A DNA stretch of 26,883 nt from CBDULQ01 sp965368115. GTDB taxonomy: Bacteria > Pseudomonadota > Gammaproteobacteria > SZUA-229. Each line of letters starts with the position of its first letter. Positions within the stretch are counted from its first letter, which is position 1. The DNA lies in NCBI GenBank assembly GCA_965368115.1, contig CBDULQ010000014.1, forward strand, positions 1-26,883, written 5' to 3'. Of the stretch, positions 18,592-26,745 are shown piece by piece. Made by a program: the position numbers and the translations under genes. Below the pieces are notes generated by a model. It ran no database searches and was not told where the DNA came from. It saw only the letters and a list, made by a program, of their open reading frames with translations.

Positions 18592-18749
18592 CGATGCAGT
18601 CTACCAGCGGTTACCCCCCGGTTGTGCTTCGCGAGGGTCATTATTACAGTGATTGCTTATATATTAATGCTATTCGGGAAAATATGACAGGGATCGATAA
18701 ATAGATACTTACTGAATGGACCAGTACCGGGCCTGAGCCGGAATCGGCG

Positions 18750-18881
18750 TCAGGACTCGGACCGGATTTGCGACTGCTCATTGGATGAGCTGCGCTGTGT
18801 ATGATGTTTAACCCACAAACTGTTGACAGTTAATATGGCCACAACCAGGGCCACAACAAGCAAACTGTATTTAGCGCTCAT
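18750..18881 (-). CDS. Small single-helix membrane protein, 43 residues
   Basis: Not recognised. The frame encodes 43 residues: a short N-terminus (MSAKYS), one hydrophobic helix of about 17 residues (LLVVALVVAILTVNSLW) and a polar Ser/Gln/His-rich tail (KHHTQRSSSNEQSQ). GGGAG lies about seven bases before the ATG, which is a good ribosome site. It sits upstream of pyruvate kinase on the same strand with 158 bases between them, so it could share a transcript. The helix and ribosome site are the only evidence for a real gene, and conservation in relatives would decide it. Confidence 0.5.
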   Translation of the reverse strand: MSAKYSLLVVALVVAILTVNSLWVKHHTQRSSSNEQSQIRSES

Positions 18882-19255
18882 AACCAAGCTCCCTTTACAA
18901 TTTTACTGCTTGCCCAAAATTCGATGCTTCATTGCATCGGGACTTTATTCAACCCGGGTAAATGATAATCTCTTCAGTGTTTGATAAAGCCGACTGATTC
19001 ACAGTTATAGTTATGGTCCAGGACCATTCAACCGGGGACCACATTCTAGCGCCGAGTCGATAAAAAATTAATAGCCTGAGTAAAAAATATTCACTCCAGC
19101 CAACGCCGGCTACCGGCTGGAAATGCGTGCTCCAATGCCCATTATCCGTAACTCGAGGCAATTTGTTCTTGGTAAATATAAGATATTCATACTATGCTTA
19201 CGCCAAAATAGATAAACCGATCAACCCGAATGGTTGATGACACAGGCGACTTTGC
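18882..19255. other. 374-base intergenic region with inverted repeats
   Basis: No convincing gene. It separates the minus-strand small ORF from the plus-strand two-helix protein, so it should hold two divergent promoters. It is AT-rich near 19160-19210, where TACTAT could be a -10 for the plus gene, though no good -35 partner is visible. It contains a 6-bp stem with 6-base loop (CGATGC/GCATCG, 18922-18939) in the leader of the small ORF, and the palindrome at 19013-19027. Confidence 0.6.
19013..19027. repeat. 15-base palindrome ATGGTCC-A-GGACCAT
   Basis: Perfect 7+7 inverted repeat around a central A, placed in a divergent intergenic region. A further GGACC occurs 10-15 bases to the right. 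The size fits a dimeric repressor operator, but no regulator gene is adjacent. Confidence 0.4.
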
Positions 19256-19936
19256 ATGTCTTTATACTGGCGTAAGCACCCGGATCTACAAACCGTCGAA
19301 CTCCCTCAAACCATCATGCGTCCATTCTGGCACCCCGAAGCCCTGCAACTGGATGATCACAAATTCTGTATGCCTTTAAACATTCAACGGCCGGTCATTT
19401 CCGCCATGCTGGTGCTGATCGTTTCCCTGGTACTGATGATTGCGGCCGGTTTCACCCTCTACGAGATTTATCTCGCTTATAAACCCACGGGCATTCTGAG
19501 CGAACAATATTATTCGGGACTGGGGGTAGGCGCAGCGCTGTTACTGCTCGCTTTACTTGGCCTGTATTTCTTTGCTCGCATCAACCAGTCTCGCCATATC
19601 TGCTTCGACCGCCAGCAACACTGCATCCAGTTCACCACCCTGGGGCTCTTGCCGCGGCTGCAGGAACTTTCCTACGATGATCTTCAGGGACTGATTCTGC
19701 ATCGCAAAAGTCTGTTCGGACAACGCCTGTCGATTCTTGCCCTGCAATGTCAACGGGACAACCGAACCATACCTCTCGCCAGCACCCGGGAGAATCCGCA
19801 GACGCTGGCTGGTTTCTGGTCTTTTCTCGTACAGTATATGAAACTCAATGCGCCGCTACCGGACGTACCGGCGCTACATGATTATCCGAATACAACACCC
19901 GGCGTGTTACACCACAACACCATCGACTACAGCTAG
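19256..19936 (+). CDS. Two-helix membrane protein, function unknown
   Basis: Not recognised. It is 226 residues long with two transmembrane helices (about 47-73 and 88-107) close together, a cytoplasmic-type N-terminus, and a C-terminal part with alternating beta strands (HICFDRQQHCIQFTTLG, DDLQGLILHRKSLFG, LSILALQCQRDNR) that resembles a small PH-like sheet. No catalytic motif is seen. The ATG follows no strong ribosome site. It converges on the ExeA-like gene with a 40-base gap between stops. Real coding is supported by length and hydrophobic pattern. Confidence 0.65.
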   Translation: MSLYWRKHPDLQTVELPQTIMRPFWHPEALQLDDHKFCMPLNIQRPVISAMLVLIVSLVLMIAAGFTLYEIYLAYKPTGILSEQYYSGLGVGAALLLLALLGLYFFARINQSRHICFDRQQHCIQFTTLGLLPRLQELSYDDLQGLILHRKSLFGQRLSILALQCQRDNRTIPLASTRENPQTLAGFWSFLVQYMKLNAPLPDVPALHDYPNTTPGVLHHNTIDYS

Positions 19937-19976
19937 TTGATTGCGATTTAACCGGACGGTCGATCGGAACGCTGAT

Positions 19977-22064
19977 TTATTTCTTGCAGGTAGACAGGAA
20001 TTTCGCAGACGCACTATTGCAGGGGTTGGCTGAAAACTTGTTCGGTTCCGAGCTGCCGGCATCTGGTTTTTCTTCGTCAGCCGAAGACACCGGCTCATCC
20101 ACCCTGGCACTCTGCTGCGGCTGCTCGTACTCTTCACTGTAAACCGGTGGCGGCGGTTCGACAATTCTTACTGATTCGCCCTGATTGATCAGGGGTTTTG
20201 CTTCGGCTTCGGCAACCTCTTTTTCCTGCCGTGCCCGCTCGGCATCGATGCGTGCCTGTTCCGCCTGTTGTCTTGCCAGCCGTTCCCGCTCACGGGCTTT
20301 AGCAGCCACCAGCTCGGCTTTGCGTGCCTGTTCTCTGGCGCGTTGAATTTCTTCAGCAGTACGCCGCTCCTGCTGCATCATAAGTTCGGCCGCCTGACGT
20401 TCCGCTTCCCGCATTTCCTGCTGCGCCCTGGCGGAAGCCAGCGCTGCATCGCGTTCTCGTTCCAGTGCCCGATTCATGGCCACAGCCGCATCACGTTCTT
20501 TTTGCAGAGCTTCCAGGCGCACCGCTTCGAGTGCTTTCTGCTTTTCCAGTTCGGCATTGACGGCATCCACCGATGGTGTCGGATTCGGTGCAGGTGCAGT
20601 CGGCTGACTACCCGCAGTCCAGGGGTTTTTGTAAAACATGAAATAGCCGGCCGCAAATACCAGCAGCGTGGTCAGAAACATGCCGATAGCGACACCCAGG
20701 ATCAGATAGCTGTTGGATTTCTTTTCTTTATCGTTGTACTGAACAACGGGATACAGGCTTTCGTAGTAAGCGGCGTCCCGACGCGTGGCACGTGGGTAGT
20801 CCGGCCCTTCATCAGGTGTTGCGTGGTCATAATGTGGTTCCCGGGCGACGAAATCAAAATCCTCCGCATCCCGCTCTCCGCTGACGGGCTCGCTCTGCTG
20901 TGCTGTTGCTTTCTGTGCATCCGCGGACACCTGAGCCGAATCGTCCTCGACATCGTGTACCGCATTGCGATGTTCCGTCGACTCGTCCTCTGCCGATACG
21001 GGTGCAGAATCGGTTGCGGACGATGGCTCCTGTTCCGTCATCCGATCATCATCACTGGAAAGTGGCGCGGTCTCTTCGCTCTGGTGCGTCGTTTCCTGCT
21101 CCATCTCCGTTGTGATCTGGTGATGAGCAGAATGGACCGACGGGTCAGGCTCATGATACCGGGAAGCGGCATCGGCAAAAGCTTCGGGCGGATTTCTATC
21201 GACAGATGCCGATATATTCGCCGCGACATTTGGCGGAATATTTTTTAATGACGGTGCTACACCATTGGCCAGCTGTTCCCGGACCACGTCTTCGATAAGC
21301 CGCGCATCGATGGTTTTTACCTGTTCAGCAAAAGCATATACCAGGGCCCTGTCACACAGCATATTGATCAGCCTCGGCGTACCGCCGCTATACCTGTACA
21401 CGGCATCACAGGCTGACGGTGTGAAAATCTGCTGACGCGCACCCGCGATATCGAGACGATGATGGATATACGTGCAGGTTTCTTCGTGACTTAGCGAGTC
21501 CAGGTAATAATCCACCGAAATGCGCTGCGCAAATTGCGTCAGTTCCGGTTTGCGCAACATATCGCGCAAGCCCGGCTGACCGGCAAGAATAACCTGCAGT
21601 ACCAGGTTTTTGTCTGCATTGACGTTTGACAACATGCGCAGCTCTTCGAGGCGATCTTCATCCATGTTCTGAGCTTCGTCGACAATGAGCACGGTATGTC
21701 GATTGGCGGCGTATTGCTGGATCAGAAAGTCGGTGAATTCACGATGCATCTGCGCCTTGCTTTTGCCTTCACTGGGTAAACCGAAGGCTTCCAGTACCCA
21801 GCTCAGCAAGTCGCCGAACGCTTTATGTGTATTGGAAATCATGCCGACAGTGACATCGTCGTTGATTTCATTGAGCAGATGTCGAATCAGGGTGGTTTTT
21901 CCGGCACCGATATCACCGCAAATCACACTGAATCCGGCCTTGTTCATCAACGCATACTGCAGCATGATCAGCGCACGCTGATGCTTTGAACTCAGGAACA
22001 GAAATTCAGGATCAGGTAACAGGGTAAACGGCTTTTCCTTCAGCCCGAAAAAGGATTCATACAT
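19977..22064 (-). CDS. ExeA-like AAA ATPase with TolA-like periplasmic part
   Basis: Membrane ATPase of 695 residues. The N-terminal 270 residues are a complete ExeA/MshM-type AAA domain: start MYESFFGLKEKPF, Walker A GDIGAGKT (50-57), Walker B VLIVDEAQ (125-132), and the GTPRLIN segment (228-234). An acidic, low-complexity linker (about 280-450) leads to one transmembrane helix (453-477). The rest should be periplasmic: a Pro-rich stretch, a long Ala/Glu/Arg/Gln coiled coil (about 503-622) like TolA, and a tail with Cys682 and Cys693. ExeA proteins normally end in a peptidoglycan-binding domain; I see none here. The family drives secretin assembly or pilus and polysaccharide export. A GGAGAG site lies upstream of the ATG. 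No secretin gene is in the window. Confidence 0.9.
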   Translation of the reverse strand: MYESFFGLKEKPFTLLPDPEFLFLSSKHQRALIMLQYALMNKAGFSVICGDIGAGKTTLIRHLLNEINDDVTVGMISNTHKAFGDLLSWVLEAFGLPSEGKSKAQMHREFTDFLIQQYAANRHTVLIVDEAQNMDEDRLEELRMLSNVNADKNLVLQVILAGQPGLRDMLRKPELTQFAQRISVDYYLDSLSHEETCTYIHHRLDIAGARQQIFTPSACDAVYRYSGGTPRLINMLCDRALVYAFAEQVKTIDARLIEDVVREQLANGVAPSLKNIPPNVAANISASVDRNPPEAFADAASRYHEPDPSVHSAHHQITTEMEQETTHQSEETAPLSSDDDRMTEQEPSSATDSAPVSAEDESTEHRNAVHDVEDDSAQVSADAQKATAQQSEPVSGERDAEDFDFVAREPHYDHATPDEGPDYPRATRRDAAYYESLYPVVQYNDKEKKSNSYLILGVAIGMFLTTLLVFAAGYFMFYKNPWTAGSQPTAPAPNPTPSVDAVNAELEKQKALEAVRLEALQKERDAAVAMNRALERERDAALASARAQQEMREAERQAAELMMQQERRTAEEIQRAREQARKAELVAAKARERERLARQQAEQARIDAERARQEKEVAEAEAKPLINQGESVRIVEPPPPVYSEEYEQPQQSARVDEPVSSADEEKPDAGSSEPNKFSANPCNSASAKFLSTCKK

Positions 22065-22367
22065 GATTTAGAAACTCTCCACTGCTGAGACACTTTGCAG
22101 AACGATTCGATATCGATCAGGGTAGCTGCAAATACTTCTCCTCATCATCAACAGATCGCCAGACCTGTGGGATCAGGAAATGACCGGTGTGTCTCAAATC
22201 ATTTTATAGTTTTAATAACCACTTATCAGGCTGCCGCAAAGCCGCGACATCAATGGTCCGGGCACCCTTATTGCAACAAAATATTGCTACATTGCCTAAA
22301 TAATGAATTCGATGGCTCAAAAACGCAAGACAGCTGATCTATTCATTCCCTGCTCGGACAACGGCAA
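22065..22367. other. 303-base gap before the ExeA-like gene
   Basis: No convincing gene on either strand. It lies between the HD-GYP stop and the ExeA-like start, both on minus, and should contain a terminator for the first and a promoter for the second. A -10-like TATAAA on minus (22203-22208) lies in an AT-rich patch without a good -35. No clear GC-rich hairpin with T-run is seen after the HD-GYP gene, so read-through is possible. Confidence 0.5.
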
Positions 22368-24404
22368 TCAAGCCTGCGGCTGAGTCACTACCTGCCAGCG
22401 CTTCCAGTCGGTTTTGTTTTCAGCCACGTGGTGCAGGGCGGCCAGCACATGGCGATCGTAATGTATATCCGCCTGCTGCAACAGGATATCGATGACTTCC
22501 GGTATCGGACGACCGGGTCGATAGGCCCGCGAGCTGGCCAGCGCGACAAACGCATTAGCAACCGCTAATATCCTGGCTTCGAGCAGAATATCGTCGCCAC
22601 CGATACCTTCGGGATAACCGGAACCGTCCAGACTCTCATTTTTCTGTGCAATGATCTCAACCACCGGGCCTTCGAATTCCAGCTGCTTGAGTATGTCGAC
22701 GGCGAATTCGACATGACGCTTCAGCACCCGGTTTTCCGCTTCGGTCAAAGGCTCCATTTTGACCAGGATATCACGCGGCACAAACAGCTTACCGATATTC
22801 GCCAGTAATGCCGCCATTTGCAGACTGTTGATACGCTCCACCGACAGGCCGAGTGCATGGGCGATTCCAGTCGCCACTTCCCGGGTACGCTCCGAATGAT
22901 TCTCGCAATGGGGATCATGTAGATCGACGGCTTTGACCAGTGTACTAATGATCCCTCGCGCCAGACGATCGCGCTTGTCCTGTGCTTCCTGCAAACGGCT
23001 GATATCGTGCAGCACATAGAGACGTGCATCACGATATTCGCCCTGCGCCAGGGTAACGGTAGATAGATGATAAGTACGCGACTGCTCGTCACCCAGCGGC
23101 AGCGCGATCGTACAGGGCAGACTGCCGGTATCGCGCTCGCATTGCAGGGCTCGCAACTGTTCGGCGACATCTGCACCCAGCACGCTGGACATGTTGTGCC
23201 GGACGACGTCGTCCAGTTCGACATCCAGTGCGCGGGTCAGTGAGTGATTGGCAAACACAAACTGTTGTTGTGCGTCGATCAGAAAAATATGTTCGTTGAT
23301 ATTATCCGACACTGCATTCAATAACGCGGTACGGGTTTCCAGGGCTTCGGTGATACGCTGCAGACGAACGCTTGTACTGTGGCGCCAGACAGCAACAAAA
23401 CTGGCAGCCACAAAGAGCGTAACCAGCGAAAAAGTAATCAGCAGAAAACGTTGATGATCGTTGGATTCCCGCAGTGCTTCGTCGGCATCGATCTTCTGCA
23501 TCAAAACCCAGCGAGTACGCGGAATCTGACGACTGGTGAGCAGCACTTCATGGCCCCGGTAATCCTGTTTCTGAGCGAAACCGCCGGGCGAAGCAAACGC
23601 ATAATTCACCGCCAGCTCTGCAGAGCGTGGTACCTGATGAAACAGGGTAAAACCCTGGCTCAGAGGACTGAGATACTGCAGACTGTTTTCGGCGGCAGCA
23701 ATCAATATTGTCTCGTCGCTCTGGGTATCCAGGTGTAGATTGTGCAACTCTCGATAAATACCCGGGCGTGGGTCGAACAGTGCAACCACTGCTCCCAGTG
23801 CGCGCGCCGACTGAATTTGTTGAATCGGATACACCGGCGCGATGAAACCGTACACCGGTACGCCGTCAACGGAGCTGAGATCGATCATTGCCATTTCGCC
23901 GTTATCGATCACCGCGTTTATTTGCGACTGGTAGTCGATGGCATCGCTACTCAAGCCGCGTGTCGACAACACTGGCGCACCTTTGTCATCGTAAATCGCC
24001 AGTCCCTGAATCGAGCTGGTATCCATCTGGGTGTTGATATCGACCTGGGATTTCGCTTCCATACCCAGACGGACAGCGGTTGCTCGAATCAGGTTTCTGA
24101 CATGCGACTGTTGCGCCTGCAACACCATATCCTGTTCATCGGATACCATCTGATGTTGTGCAAGATAAAGCTGCAAACTTGGATTGATCGATAACTGTTC
24201 CAGTTCCCGGCGTTGCTGTTTCAATATCGCCTGCAACTGCCCGACCTTCATATCCGCCAGTATACCGACACGCGACTGCCAGTTCATCAGGTCGCGCTGG
24301 CGCTCCTTATCCGCATACTGAACAATCATCCAGACACTGATTACCACGAAGGCAAGCAGTAGAAACAAACCTGTTTTTATCGGGAACTGTCGAGCCAGCT
24401 TCAT
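22368..24404 (-). CDS. Membrane PAS/HD-GYP protein with degenerate active site
   Basis: Inner-membrane signalling protein of 678 residues. Transmembrane helix (about 11-30), a large periplasmic sensor probably of double-Cache type (31-318), a second helix (319-340), a PAS domain (about 353-470) and a C-terminal HD-GYP domain (about 480-665). HD-GYP enzymes cleave cyclic-di-GMP using a metal centre. Here the domain keeps His503, His564 and the DGSGYP motif (593-598), but the HD pair is Ala535-Asn536 (LLANIGK), the HH pair is Lys588-Asn589 (QKNE), and the later Asp is Asn617 (VANAF). Catalysis is therefore doubtful, and a receptor role is more likely (inference). It starts 13 bases after the LapG-like gene, so the two form an operon. 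Confidence 0.93.
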   Translation of the reverse strand: MKLARQFPIKTGLFLLLAFVVISVWMIVQYADKERQRDLMNWQSRVGILADMKVGQLQAILKQQRRELEQLSINPSLQLYLAQHQMVSDEQDMVLQAQQSHVRNLIRATAVRLGMEAKSQVDINTQMDTSSIQGLAIYDDKGAPVLSTRGLSSDAIDYQSQINAVIDNGEMAMIDLSSVDGVPVYGFIAPVYPIQQIQSARALGAVVALFDPRPGIYRELHNLHLDTQSDETILIAAAENSLQYLSPLSQGFTLFHQVPRSAELAVNYAFASPGGFAQKQDYRGHEVLLTSRQIPRTRWVLMQKIDADEALRESNDHQRFLLITFSLVTLFVAASFVAVWRHSTSVRLQRITEALETRTALLNAVSDNINEHIFLIDAQQQFVFANHSLTRALDVELDDVVRHNMSSVLGADVAEQLRALQCERDTGSLPCTIALPLGDEQSRTYHLSTVTLAQGEYRDARLYVLHDISRLQEAQDKRDRLARGIISTLVKAVDLHDPHCENHSERTREVATGIAHALGLSVERINSLQMAALLANIGKLFVPRDILVKMEPLTEAENRVLKRHVEFAVDILKQLEFEGPVVEIIAQKNESLDGSGYPEGIGGDDILLEARILAVANAFVALASSRAYRPGRPIPEVIDILLQQADIHYDRHVLAALHHVAENKTDWKRWQVVTQPQA

Positions 24405-24417
24405 TATCTACGCCTGT

Positions 24418-25119
24418 TTAATTGGGCAGGTACATCCACCATCGCGTCTCGTTTACCGCATAGATCGGCACGTAATGCACGATATGCCGATGCGACACCA
24501 CTTCTTCGATCTGATTATCCATGATCAGGATATCGCCTTTGACGTTAATGGCGAGTACCGCATGGGGAACTCGTAAATTGGTGTCCTGCAACACCACGAT
24601 ACGCATGGCACGCGTATCCAGGCCGAGTTCCTTCAGTGTTAGCATCTTGGTTATCGCGTAATCTTCGCAATCACCATTGTTGTAAAGAAATTGCCGGGGT
24701 GTGGCCCAGTAATCTTCGACACCGTAATTCTCGATATCCAGAATATATTGCTGCTGGTTGGCAAATTGATTGACTCGCCTGATCTGCTCGGCCACCGGCA
24801 GCGAGCGGATGCTGTCTATAAACGCATGCCAGTTGCGCACGTGACAGGAATCAAGATGACGTGTTTCGCAATTGCCTTCCGGAACGCGGTCCTTGATATG
24901 GCGCTGCAGTACCGATAACCACTGTGGAAACAGCTGCAGATTACTGCGTGCGGCCTCCTGATAACCGAACAGGCCGGCATTGGCGGTCACCGGAATCAGC
25001 AGCACCAGCAAAAACATTATGCCCCGATACCCCGAATGAATGATGTAATTCAGCAAGTGTGTTCCAGTAAAATATTGGGTCGACAGAAACTGGACGGTGC
25101 GACCCGATTGGCTATTCAT
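24418..25119 (-). CDS. LapG-like periplasmic cysteine protease
   Basis: Transglutaminase-like cysteine peptidase (BTLCP family, Peptidase_C93), 233 residues. The probable triad is Cys151 in NNGDCEDYA, His186 in VPHAVLAI and Asp201 in IMDNQ; the acidic residues beside the cysteine fit the calcium site known in LapG. A hydrophobic segment ending in TANA-GLFGY marks export, although the n-region before it is unusually long (about 33 residues), and a start at Met35 is possible. AAGGTG lies before the ATG at 25119. In Pseudomonas fluorescens LapG clips the LapA adhesin and is held by the c-di-GMP receptor LapD. Here the downstream partner is a degenerate HD-GYP protein instead. No adhesin is in the window. 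Confidence 0.9.
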   Translation of the reverse strand: MNSQSGRTVQFLSTQYFTGTHLLNYIIHSGYRGIMFLLVLLIPVTANAGLFGYQEAARSNLQLFPQWLSVLQRHIKDRVPEGNCETRHLDSCHVRNWHAFIDSIRSLPVAEQIRRVNQFANQQQYILDIENYGVEDYWATPRQFLYNNGDCEDYAITKMLTLKELGLDTRAMRIVVLQDTNLRVPHAVLAINVKGDILIMDNQIEEVVSHRHIVHYVPIYAVNETRWWMYLPN

Positions 25120-25274
25120 TGCGCACCTTAGGGCCAGCTACAGCGACAGTCAAGGACATCGTTCAGCCCCGACGCAGCGCGCCGCCACGTTCTTGAAAAA
25201 CAGGTCGATTACCTTCAATATCGACATAACTTTTTGCACTGCGTAATTGAGCAGCTTTAACTGAGGAAATCCAA

Positions 25275-26525
25275 ATGACAACCCGCATGGCGAATAGCGC
25301 CCTGTTTCTGGCCTGCACTCTGGCCACCGGCGCTTACGCAGACCAGCCCACTGATCCGGAACAAATCTTTCAACAGGCCATGCAGCTACGTAGTGATGGT
25401 GAAATTTATCCGGCCATCGATTTGCTACAAAGCATCCTCGACCAGCAACCGGGGCTCCAGCGTGCTCGCCTGGAACTGGCAGTAGCGCATCATCGAGCCC
25501 GCCAGTTCGAACAGGCACGTGAGTTACTGACTCAGGTCTACAACGACCCGGCCACCCCGGAGTCCGTCAAACTGTCGATTACAGCCTACCTGGCCCAGTT
25601 GGGCAGTGACGAAAAGGCCACCCTCAAGGGCACCTCGACCACAATTTATGTGTCCGCCGGCCTGTTTACCGACTCCAACGTCAACCTGGGACCATCCCCG
25701 GAACTGGCCAATGTCACCGCGACTGAAACCGATGGTACCGGCATGACCGCCATGGCCAGTATGTCTCATTTAAATCGCGCCGCTAAGCCGCTGCGCATCG
25801 ATGATCGTCCGGTCGATTTCGAGTGGCGCACCCAGGCCACCGCTTACGCCAAGACCTATTCGGGGAAAGAAAGCGACTTCAACGTCCATGTACTCAGCTT
25901 CTATACCGGACCGGCGCTGATCGATCAGCACAACTGGCGGGCGGCCATGAATTTCAGGATGGAGAAGGTCTATTTCGGCAACGATCCCTATTCGTTCAAC
26001 GTCGGCATCAACCCCGCATTCTCACTGATGTTCAAGGACAACCTGGACCTGAATTTCGAAATCCTCAGCATGGTTCGTGAACACGATGATCCGGCCAACG
26101 AAGGCCTGGATGGCAGTGCCAATAGCTACACCCTGTCCGCGACCAGGTTCTTCGATGACCTGTCCATCGGTGTTGAAGCCGGTGTGCGCTATCACGATAA
26201 CGGCGCAGATGCGGCCTACCTGCATGCCCAGGGCGCCGAACTTTTCCTGGCCGGTCAGATGCCGGCCTGGCAGCATGCGCGGGTTTACATGCAATTGAGC
26301 AGTCGCGATTATGATTACCGCAGTGCCGACCCGGCGACCCTGAACCCGCCACGTGACGAAACCGAAGCCCAGGCCATCCTTGGTGTCAGCCATACCTTTG
26401 CTTCCGGCGCGCTCAAGTCCTGGACGCTGAACAGCCAGTTAAGCTATACCGAAAATGACTCCAATGTGGCGATTTTCGAATACGACCGCACCCTGTTCGA
26501 AGTGAACATGCGCAGTTATTTCTAA
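25275..26525 (+). CDS. TPR plus outer-membrane beta-barrel protein, Slam-like
   Basis: Exported 416-residue protein. A signal peptide (cleavage near AYA-DQP) precedes TPR-like helices (about 28-110, for example QAMQLRSDGEIYPAIDLLQ). From about 125 the chain becomes a run of amphipathic beta strands and ends in Phe (NMRSYF), the usual outer-membrane barrel terminus. The TPR-then-barrel layout and the TDSNVNLGPSP segment resemble DUF560/Slam proteins, which move surface lipoproteins across the outer membrane, but I cannot confirm that function. GAGGA lies eight bases before the ATG. It is divergent from the LapG-like gene across 155 bases, where GTCGAT/ATCGAC (25204-25225) forms a small inverted repeat. 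Confidence 0.8.
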   Translation: MTTRMANSALFLACTLATGAYADQPTDPEQIFQQAMQLRSDGEIYPAIDLLQSILDQQPGLQRARLELAVAHHRARQFEQARELLTQVYNDPATPESVKLSITAYLAQLGSDEKATLKGTSTTIYVSAGLFTDSNVNLGPSPELANVTATETDGTGMTAMASMSHLNRAAKPLRIDDRPVDFEWRTQATAYAKTYSGKESDFNVHVLSFYTGPALIDQHNWRAAMNFRMEKVYFGNDPYSFNVGINPAFSLMFKDNLDLNFEILSMVREHDDPANEGLDGSANSYTLSATRFFDDLSIGVEAGVRYHDNGADAAYLHAQGAELFLAGQMPAWQHARVYMQLSSRDYDYRSADPATLNPPRDETEAQAILGVSHTFASGALKSWTLNSQLSYTENDSNVAIFEYDRTLFEVNMRSYF

Positions 26526-26535
26526 ACGCGACCCT

Positions 26536-26581
26536 GTTAAATAAATCGACAAATTCGCAAAAATCTGTCGATTTATTTAAC
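26536..26581. repeat. Perfect 16-bp inverted repeat with 14-base loop
   Basis: Left arm GTTAAATAAATCGACA (26536-26551) and right arm TGTCGATTTATTTAAC (26566-26581) are exact reverse complements. It begins 11 bases after the stop of the barrel gene. It may end that transcript, but the stem is AT-rich and no T-run follows, so it is not a standard intrinsic terminator. Confidence 0.85.
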
Positions 26582-26731
26582 ATTGCAGATTCAGCCATCA
26601 GCCTTTGACCTGATCATGCTCAAAAGGCTGGAGGCGGAATTCTGCAATACCGGCGAACCTTTTTTAAGTTACTGATTTACAATTAAAAACACCCCGAAGC
26701 TTGAGACTGTCATAGAAACTTCAAAGGTTTC

Positions 26732-26745
26732 CACTCGTACGAGTG
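26732..26745. promoter_or_regulatory. 14-bp perfect palindrome, possible operator
   Basis: CACTCGTACGAGTG is its own reverse complement with no spacer. The size and symmetry fit a binding site for a dimeric regulator. It lies in a gene-free region before the right window edge, where a promoter of the next gene may be. Confidence 0.35.

Noticed and set aside
17605..18687. 360-codon open frame on plus
   Set aside because: Lies antisense to pyruvate kinase, whose motifs are all intact. Its product is Cys/His/Arg-rich with no domain pattern.
20268..21248. 326-codon open frame on plus
   Set aside because: Antisense shadow of the repetitive coiled-coil and linker part of the ExeA-like gene; the composition follows from the codon bias of that region.
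26536..26581. Integron attC site
   Set aside because: The ends read GTTAAAT and ATTTAAC, which match the core boxes, but in the inverted order to an attC site, and there are no gene cassettes or integrase nearby.
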